From: Vitellaria paradoxa
Taxonomy: Eukaryota; Streptophyta; Magnoliopsida; Ericales; Sapotaceae
Assembly: GCA_019916065.1 (NCBI GenBank)
Contig: CM034233.1
Coordinates: forward strand, 7,322,516 to 7,386,515
Direction of reading: 5' to 3'
Length of the DNA: 64,000 nucleotides
The number at the start of each line of letters is the position of its first letter. Position 1 is the stretch's first letter. The notes under the pieces were generated by a model. It was not told the origin of the DNA, did not search any database, and worked only from the letters and a program-made list of their open reading frames with translations. Of this stretch, positions 57,560 to 64,000 are shown in pieces. Position numbers and translations under genes: made by a program.

Positions 57560-60500
57560 TACAGATTGTATATATGTGCATATATTTTTATTATGTTTTA
57601 TTTGTAATTAATTAACTGAGGGTAAATTTATCTTTTTAATAAATTTTTAACGGAGTTAGTGACAAAGTTAACAGAAGGATTTAAGTGTTACAAACATTTC
57701 AAAATAAGGGAGGTTAATGTAATTTTGAAATGTTGAGGGGATCCATGTATAATTTCACAAATGTTCAGGGGGTCTATATGTAATTTACCCAAATTACAAA
57801 TAGCAACTTTTGATTAAAAATTATTAAAAATTATACCTCCAAACGCCCCCTAAATGGGTCACACGTCTCGTATCGACAGGGGCGTAACTACTCAGAGGCA
57901 AGGGGCACGTGACTCCCTCAATATTATAGGTAAAATTACCAAAATGTCCCTATACTAATTAATTTATTGCAAAATTGCCATCTGCCATAATTTACCCCAA
58001 ATGTTTACTCAAATTAAAGTCTTCAGTAGTCCAGCTTGTCCAGCTCAAGCCTCCATCCAACGGCCGCATTCTCGTCTTCTCTCATCTCTCTATGAGTCCA
58101 GTTGTGTGGATTTGTTCCGGCGACAGCCAAATATAAAATGGTAGCAACAACTGACTGCAGTCTACTGACTAAGTAAGCACTTTAATTTTTTTTCCACTTC
58201 ACTTTTTGTTAAATTTTTGTTTGAATTTGGTGTTAAATTTTTATTTAAATTTTCTTTATGTTAATTTCTGTTCGATGCAAGTTTTAAAGGTTTTGTTTGA
58301 TGCAACTGTTAATTTTAGTTCCGAAATTAGTACAAATTAATTACAAAAATAGTTCTGGTTATTCAAAAAATAAAAAAATAAAAAAAAATATTTCGCCAAA
58401 AATAGCTAACCCTAGTGTGTTGGTAGTTTCAACATTGATTTGGTCTATTTGTTATTTAATTTCCAAAGACAAATTATTTTTCCCCTATATATATAAATAT
58501 ATATATATATGGATATACAAATGTGTTTATTTGTATAAAACTCAACACTGTGAGTATTTTTTTTAAAGCAAATGTATGATTTTTGGCATTTGGGTATGTT
58601 TGTGTATGCTCAAAGATTTGGCCTGTTTTTTAACTTCTAAGAGTGGTGGTATTTTGGAATGGTTGAAAATTGTGTATGTTTGATTTTTATTAAATAACTT
58701 ATTTTGTTTTTTTTTTTTAATTCAATGTGATTTTTCTTCTTATATTTGTTATTTATACCCCACTTTAATTTTTTTAATTTTATTTAGAATAGTTTTAATT
58801 TTAATTTTTGAATTTTTTTTTAGAGATATGTTGAGATATTTTGAAAAGAAAAAGTGACAAAGAAGAGTCATCTTCAATTAATTCCGATGATTCTTAAACA
58901 AAATTCTCCTTAAAAAAGCCACCACTGAGTAGTGAACCTTAAAAAAAAAAATCGTACAGAATCTGAGGTTCCAGAGTTTTTATCTAATCCAGTTTCTACA
59001 CAATCATTATGTATCAAAGATTCTTCAAGAAGTGATCATGCAGAATTCAACTTCCCCGAACTTCCATCTGATCTAGGAGAACAGCCTAAGATTGTAGAAT
59101 ATGATCCCAATATTCATGAAATAGTTCGTAAAAAGTACTACTTTAATGGTGCTTGCCAACCTTGTAAACATGAATTTTCACGAAAAGATTTCAATGGGAA
59201 GTTAAGAAGATTCAAATCTGCGTGATTTGATAAATTTAAGTAGTTGGAGTATAATATATCAAAAGATTATGCATTTTGCCTTTACTGTTATCTTTTTAAG
59301 AATGAGTGTGAAGATCAAGGGGATAGTGATATATTTGTTAGTGAAGGTTTTAAGGATTGGAAGAAAAAAATATAAGCTTCGCAAACATAAGAAAAATAAG
59401 CTTCGCAAAATATAAGCTTCAGAAACAACATATTGAAACCAGTTTTAGTATAATAACAAAAGCAGTAAGGATTAATTATAGAGTTAGACTTAACGCATCA
59501 ATTGATTACATTAGATTCCTTTTAAGACAGGGATTTCCATTTCGTGGGCACAACAAGTATGATGATTCAAACAGCTAGAGAAATTTTAAGAGCCTTTAAA
59601 ATTCTTTACAGATCATAATGAGGAGATGAGAAATGTTGCACTCAAGAATGCTCCTGAGAATCTTAAGTTAACAGTGTCTCAAATTCAAAAAAATATTGTT
59701 ATAGCTTATGCATCTGAAACAACCAATGCTATAATTAGAGAGCTTGGTGATATATTATTTTCTGTTCTCCTTGATGGATATCATGACGTGTCAATGAAGG
59801 AGCAAATGGTCATTGTTTTGAGATTTGTAAACAAAAAAGGGTGTGTAGTTGAACCTTTTTTGGGCTTGAAGAATGTCACTAGCACAACTGCTCAATCACT
59901 TAAAAATGCACTTGAAGAGTTATTTTCTACACACGGATTAAGCATATCTATGTTGCGTGGACAAGGTTATGATGAGGCAAGTAATATACGAGGTGAATTT
60001 AATGGATTGAAGCCTCTTATCTTGAAAGAGAATAAGTATGCATATTATGTGTATTGTTTTGCTCACCAACTTCAACTAGCCCTTGTTGCAGTAGCGAAAA
60101 ACCACGTCCTTATTGCCACGCTCTTCCTCTTGATTTCTAATATTGTTAATGTGATTAGATCCTCGTGCAAGCGACGAGATATTTTACAAGAGACACAAGT
60201 TACTCAAATTATTCAAGGCTTGGAAAATGAAGAAATCACAAGTGAGCGAGGCTTGAATCAAGAAAGTACTCTAATTCAGTCTAGTGATACACGTTAGAGA
60301 TCACATTATGAGACACTTATGAGCTTGATTAACATGTTTGTCTCAGTAATTGATGTGCTTGATGTGATTGTGGAGGAGGGAACAAATTCAAATCAAAAGG
60401 CTAAAATATTGCGTTTATTGAAAACAATGCAATCCTTTAAGTTTGTGATTACTTTACATTTGATGAAATCAAAATTGGGAATAACAAATGATTTATCTCA

Positions 60501-63500
60501 AGCACTACAACAGAAAGAACAAGATATTAGGAATGCAATTGTCTTAGTTGACATTTCTAAGAAAAGACTTCAAATGATGAAAGATAATGGGTGGAATTCT
60601 TTGGTGGAAGAAGTTTCTGCTTTTTGTGTGAAATATCATATTAGTATTCCTAGTATGAATAATTTGTATGTAGTTCAAGGAAGATCACGCCATAGAGCTG
60701 AAGAAATGACAAACTCACATCACTACCATGTTGAATTATTCAATACTGTCATAGATATGCAACTATAAGAGTTAAATAGTAGATTTAATGAGGTAAATAG
60801 CAAGGTGTTGCTTTGTGTTTCATGCCTAAGTCCATTCAATTCATTTGCTGCTTTTGACAAGCAAAAAGTGATTCAATTAGTTCAATTTTACCCAAAAAAC
60901 TTTTCATACATTGAGCTTTTAGCACTTTCAGATAAACTTAAAATTTTCATTATGGATATACGCTTGAATGTTGAGTTTTCAGGTTTAAAGGGACCTGGTG
61001 ACATTACTCAAAAGATGGTTGAAAATAAAAGAAACATAGCATACCCATTAGTTTACAAGTTCGTAACTTTGATCTTGATTTTACCCATTGCAATTGCTAC
61101 GGTAGAGAGGGCATTCTCTGGTATAAAGATATAGAAGAATCAACTTCGCAACCGAATGAGTGATAAGTTGATGAATAATTGTTTGGTTGTGTATATTAAA
61201 AAAGATATATTCAGTAACTTGTCAAATGAATCTATCATGAATTATTTTCAAAATATGAAAAATCGTAGGGGTCAATTGTAAGTTAAATTTCAATATCGAG
61301 AACAGTGTTTAGCTTTTGTATTACTTACTTTTGAGTTCTAATACAAAGTATGTTTTTATGTAATTTTTTATACATTGTGCCCCCATTGAAAAAAAATCCT
61401 AGATCCGGCCCTGCATATCGAGTCGTGTTACCCATGTAATAAACAAGTCATATTAGTGTTGGCTATTTTGACAAAATTAATAAATCGTGTCTTGTTCGGG
61501 TTGACCTAAATAGTTGAATATATGACCTTAACAAGACACAAACATGACACGACTCGATTGCCATCCTTTACATGACATTTTTTAGGATCGCTATTCACCA
61601 CAATTTATTTTTTCTTTTTCTTTTCAAAAAAAAAAAAATGGATGAAAAGCTATTCCAAGAGTTTCATATGTTCCTTCCATGCAAGAACAGATCAAGTTGG
61701 TAATCTTGGATTTTGGAAATTAGTCCAATCCAAATCAAACAGACCAACCTCTAGCAAATTCTGCATCCGACATAATGATCACACCAATATATATATTTAT
61801 AGTTATTCATTTCTAAACAATGCGCATTCCTTTGACTAGTATTTGTTTCAAATACGATTTAAAAAAACACAAACACACCAGGATCATGGAACCTACCACT
61901 TGTTTGACGTAAGGTTGTATCAGAGGATGCTCTATTAACAAACCCCCAGCAACATTGAGAACAATCCCCTCCTCAATCTAGACCCAGACAAAGGAATAAA
62001 GGGCATGTTAGTTTGTCAAACAGCACAAGAACAACCAACAATTACAATGAAAACATACTATACCAGGTTATCAATGACTTGATCTGGTATGGCATGGAAA
62101 TGGATCTGCAAAGCATCACCACAAGTTTGTTTCAATATATTTAGAAATAGTCCATCAAAAAATCAATTTAAGATACTTTGCAAAAGGACAACAACCAGAA
62201 AACATATCATCGGAAAATAGTAAAGCCTTAGACCAAAACGAGTTGCAGTCACATGAATCCTCTTCTTTCATTAATTTCTATTATGGATTACATTTTCTAC
62301 GAGATTATAAAAAAATTATGTATTTCTATCTCTTTACTCCTACTTTAATCCACTCATTGTATAGGCGAAATCATATACTTCAAAGTCTTCTACCATTCCA
62401 AGCGCTGATACAGCAGAGGAGCTCCACATCTCATTATAAAGGTTGTAGTAATGACATTAAATTCCAATTCTTTGAAAGCAGGAAAGAGATAAAGGGTTTT
62501 GATAGGTTCTAGTTGAGCTTCTAAAATTCTATCCCATATTTATCAAGCTTCAAACAGTGTATCTATGTGACGTATTCACATCAACAGCACAAATAACCCC
62601 ACAACTGTGAGCTTGCACCCACCTTAGAGAATTTTCTCCCTGATATAACAGAGTGAGAAAGGATAACTTCTTCAGCCGTAGAACTTCCACAAACTATGCA
62701 TTAGTGGTTAAGTTATTGGCTACATCAGTCTATGTGACCAAGAAACAAGAATTACACAAACATTAACAAACATGGACTTCAGAACAAGTAATAGTGTAAA
62801 GAGTAGAAGTAAATTGTACCTCCACTTTTTCCCAGTCTCCTTTCTTGGATCCAGTCTTGAGATTTGTAACAAGAACTGAGCTCACTGTTGCTGCTTTCCC
62901 ACCAGAATAACCTATAATGTGCATTGGTGACAACTACCAGTACCATAAACTACAACAGCAAGAAATTGTAGTAGAACCATGAAGCATACCTTTGACAAAA
63001 TGGCGTGCTTCTTCCGCGCTTGATGGTTTTTCCCTGATCATACCTTCATAGACAACCACCTTCAAATCATTTGATGTAAGCGGTAAGATATATTAAAATT
63101 GGATTTTATTTCTTGAAAAATTTTAAAAAAAAAATGGAACAATCCCTGACTATGTTTTCGAGCACATCCCATCCCTGATAAGTCACACGTGATTCAAATT
63201 CTGGAATGAAACTTGATGCATCCACACCAAATTTTAAAAGAAATAGAAAATAAAATAAAAAATAAAAAATAAGACTACTCATATTTGCAAAATATAGAGT
63301 TTTGTTACAACACTGGGCTCCAAAAATTCCCTTCCTTTCTTGCATTTAGCCATGTTCAAACTTGTAACAATAGATGAATGAAATATTATACTATTTATCA
63401 AAAAATATATTATACTATTAATTCCTCTCAAATTCTATATATATATTTTTTTTCTCCAGCAAACAGTTAAAGAATCCCAACCCTCTGGCCTCCTTTGCCA

Positions 63501-63873
63501 ATCCACACAATTTTGGACCTCTGACCTAATCTGGCGACCAAGAGGTAATAGCTAGTATATACTAATGCCAAATAAAGAAGCCTCAATCTCCAGGAGACAG
63601 TTGCTCCCTTTTGCATAACTGCGCAGTTAAATGCCCAACCCAATCTTACTGATGTGGTCAACCACTAGCAAAAGAGCTACCACTTAACGAAACATTCTGA
63701 TATACACAATTAAATGCAGTTTTTTGTGTACTGCAGAATATGGCATAAACTTTATTTCAAGAAATTGAAACCGCTAAGCAAATGATTTAGACCTGGTCAC
63801 AAGTTACCAAGACCAATGGCTCAGCATCCTCCTTGTAATCACCAATAGGAAGTTTTGGTACGATGGCTTCTGC
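55217..63873 (-). CDS. Maf-like nucleotide pyrophosphatase, six 3' exons (5' end outside window)
   Basis: Exons on the minus strand: 63873-63793, 63059-62990, 62911-62820, 62105-62064, 61977-61897 and 55288-55217. All have GT-AG borders and phases that join without a break into 130 codons. Text in order: AEAIVPKLPIGDYKEDAEP, LVTCDQVVVYEGMIREKPSS, HFVKGYSGGKAATVSSVLVT, HFHAIPDQVIDNLIEEGIV, NVAGGLLIEHPLIQPYVKQ, then VGTIDSVMGLPKALTERLI up to MEAL-stop. The TCDQVV, REKP and GYSGG motifs and the GSxxSVMGLP-type ending identify the Maf/HAM1-fold family. These enzymes hydrolyse non-canonical or modified nucleoside triphosphates to monophosphates; D in TCDQ is the expected catalytic residue. The N-terminal substrate loop (S-x-x-R) is beyond 64000. 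The last intron is 6,608 bp and carries two DNA transposons; the gene still looks intact. Confidence 0.92.
55289..56081. other. 3' part of the Maf last intron, MITE-derived
   Basis: AT-rich sequence with GGCGTTTGGATGG (about 55589) and ATCAAACACCCCCG (about 55721-55734) as inverted ends of a small MITE-like element. Then follow repeated CCAAACAC(G/T)CAAAAATTACT units (about 55900-56020) of the GTTTGGAGG family. The Mutator-like element at 56082 is inserted in this material, which resumes after it at 57791 and ends CTCCAAACGCCCCCTAA near 57855. Confidence 0.5.
56366..56556 (-). pseudogene. Captured DnaJ (HSP40) fragment
   Basis: The minus strand reads ARIYDQYGEEGLKRAG. This matches the end of the J domain of class B DnaJ co-chaperones (K-R-x-x-YDQYGEEGLKG). 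Another frame then gives a Gly/Phe-rich stretch (GADGFSGASDAGGFNRR), as in the G/F linker that follows the J domain. A frameshift separates the two, and the HPD motif is absent. An intron-like acceptor (CTCAACAAAG) precedes the fragment. Only a piece of a gene is present, inside the Mutator-like element. Confidence 0.65.
56840..57113 (-). pseudogene. LINE 3'-end fragment
   Basis: The minus strand encodes GRRRPKRSWKETIKHDLTYL, then LSEDMP. This resembles the tail of plant non-LTR retrotransposon reverse transcriptases (G-R-P-K-x-x-W-x-E-x-I-x-x-D-L). It is followed by text resembling IHIADP and AWFGLV near 56860-56910 and a GGTTTGGTTTGG-type tail. The RT active site is not included. It is a fragment inside the Mutator-like element. 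Confidence 0.6.
57259..57399 (-). pseudogene. Captured class III peroxidase fragment
   Basis: The 46-codon minus-strand frame contains QQALELACPGVVSYADNLT, then IAARDLT. This is the plant secretory peroxidase motif A-L-E-x-x-CPG-V-V-S-C-AD-I-L-x-x-AARD, which follows the distal heme region. The second conserved Cys is Tyr here (SYAD for SCAD). Catalytic histidines and the rest of the enzyme are absent. It is therefore a non-functional piece carried by the Mutator-like element. Confidence 0.75.
57505..57560. repeat. (TA)n microsatellite in the Mutator-like element
   Basis: A TA-rich run with few interruptions, at about 57518-57560, separates the peroxidase fragment from the right terminal inverted repeat. 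Confidence 0.8.
57877..61413 (+). mobile_element. Decayed hAT transposon with 8-bp target duplication
   Basis: The 3,537-bp element starts CAGGGGCGTAAC, and the reverse complement of its right end starts CAGGGCCGGATC. The 8-bp flanks are CGTATCGA (57869-57876) and CATATCGA (61414-61421), identical except for one base. Subterminal GGGGCAC occurs at both ends in inverted orientation. It contains a broken transposase gene. CAGGG-type ends and an 8-bp target duplication define the hAT superfamily. It is inserted in the last intron of the Maf gene, in the opposite orientation. Confidence 0.9.
58828..61281 (+). pseudogene. hAT transposase pseudogene (TTF zinc finger / DUF4371 / dimerisation domain)
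   Basis: The reading begins near 58828 (MLRYFEKKK, a usual start of ZMYM1-like hAT transposases). In-frame stops break it at once. It resumes at 58932-59222 with a TTF-type zinc-finger region (NGACQPCKHEFS) and continues in pieces at 59626-60297 (DUF4371-like: LLDGYHDVSMKEQMV, then YCFAHQLQLALVAVAK), 60319-60765 and 60805-61131. It ends with the hAT C-terminal dimerisation motif (IATVERAFSGIKI), where a TAG interrupts the frame before it runs on to a stop at 61279-61281. There are several stops and frame changes, so it cannot make a transposase. Confidence 0.85.
61422..61896. other. 5' part of the Maf last intron
   Basis: AT-rich intron sequence. CATGTAATAAACAAGTCAT and ACACGACTCGATTGCCAT continue motifs seen left of the hAT (about 55380-55580 and 57860), so the two sides appear to be parts of one older repeat split by the later insertions. 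Confidence 0.4.
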
Positions 63874-64000
63874 CTGATTAAAAATTCCACAGTAAGTTGA
63901 GTGCCTACTAAGAATAATCAGATGAAGCTACATATAGCAGTTCAAGGACCAGAAAGAAACAAAAAACACAGGCACATATAACAAATTTATGCATGCTATT
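63874..64000. other. Intron of the Maf gene, cut by the window end
   Basis: Intron sequence upstream (minus strand) of the exon at 63793-63873. The exon or exons encoding the N-terminal part of the Maf domain are not in the window. Confidence 0.6.

Larger units (their letters stand above)
56082..57790. mobile_element. Mutator-like element carrying gene fragments (Pack-MULE)
   Basis: The 1,709-bp element begins GGGTAAATTACACCTAGACA, and the reverse complement of its right end begins GGGTAAATTACATATAGACC. The similarity of the two ends continues for about 125 bp (through TTTCAAAATTACATTAAC and TTTTGAAATGTTTGTA). The flanking 9 bases AAATTACAA are identical at 56073-56081 and 57791-57799. Long TIRs and a 9-bp target duplication define Mutator-like elements. 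No transposase is present. The GC-rich interior carries pieces resembling three unrelated genes, all on the minus strand (listed separately). It lies in the last intron of the Maf gene. Confidence 0.9.

Noticed and set aside
59227..59578. Short plus-strand frames treated as separate genes
   Set aside because: They are pieces of the decayed hAT transposase in shifted frames.
1..64000. CRISPR arrays, bacterial operons, phage or organelle DNA
   Set aside because: No regularly spaced repeats, ribosome-binding-site-led gene strings or organelle genes were seen. Genes have spliceosomal introns and plant nuclear families.

Overview
This is nuclear DNA of a flowering plant, most likely a dicot and possibly woody. 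It is AT-rich and has introns and plant-specific gene families: SWEET, ZF-HD, RADIALIS-like SANT, 3-ketoacyl-CoA synthase. Genes are spaced several kb apart, and much of the space between them is small transposons (Tourist-like MITEs, hAT, SINEs, copia remains). There are no operons, and no sign of organelle or bacterial DNA.

Layout. 1-4 kb: a Pro/Ser/Thr/Gln-rich protein gene (minus). 4-15 kb: repeat-rich DNA with a solo LTR, hAT and Tourist-like MITEs, a tRNA-derived SINE, a 454-bp tandem duplication, a coding remnant and a small copia element that keeps both LTRs and a piece of gag. 15.6 kb: a RADIALIS-like gene (plus). 17.8-18.2 kb: a tentative small two-exon gene (minus), then tRNA-Ala(AGC) at 18.35 kb. 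18.9-22.2 kb: a MITE, two copies of an unrecognised coding fragment and an LTR with its primer-binding site. 24.5-26.8 kb: a complete six-exon clade III SWEET sugar transporter gene (plus). 31.4 kb: a ZF-HD transcription factor (minus). 34.1 kb: a SINE with target-site duplications. 34.8-36.8 kb: a fatty acyl-AMP ligase-like enzyme (minus). 39.5-46.6 kb: a DNA-3-methyladenine glycosylase (minus) whose last seven codons (six residues and the stop) lie beyond a 5.9-kb intron. 50.8-52.3 kb: a KCS4-like 3-ketoacyl-CoA synthase (minus). 55.2-63.9 kb: the six last exons of a Maf-like nucleotide pyrophosphatase (minus); its 5' exons lie beyond the window.

The most interesting region is the 6.6-kb last intron of the Maf gene. 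It holds a 1.7-kb Mutator-like element with about 125-bp terminal inverted repeats and a perfect 9-bp target duplication. That element carries fragments resembling a DnaJ chaperone, the 3' end of a LINE and a class III peroxidase, which makes it a Pack-MULE. Next to it is a 3.5-kb decayed hAT transposon with an 8-bp target duplication. Splice sites and reading frame on both sides of the intron still agree, so the gene appears to have tolerated about 5.2 kb of insertions.

The genes do not form one pathway. Two (acyl-AMP ligase-like and KCS) concern acyl chains, and two (glycosylase and Maf) concern damaged DNA or nucleotides, but nothing in the sequence shows that they are co-regulated. All identifications come from reading motifs and splice signals; no database search was run.
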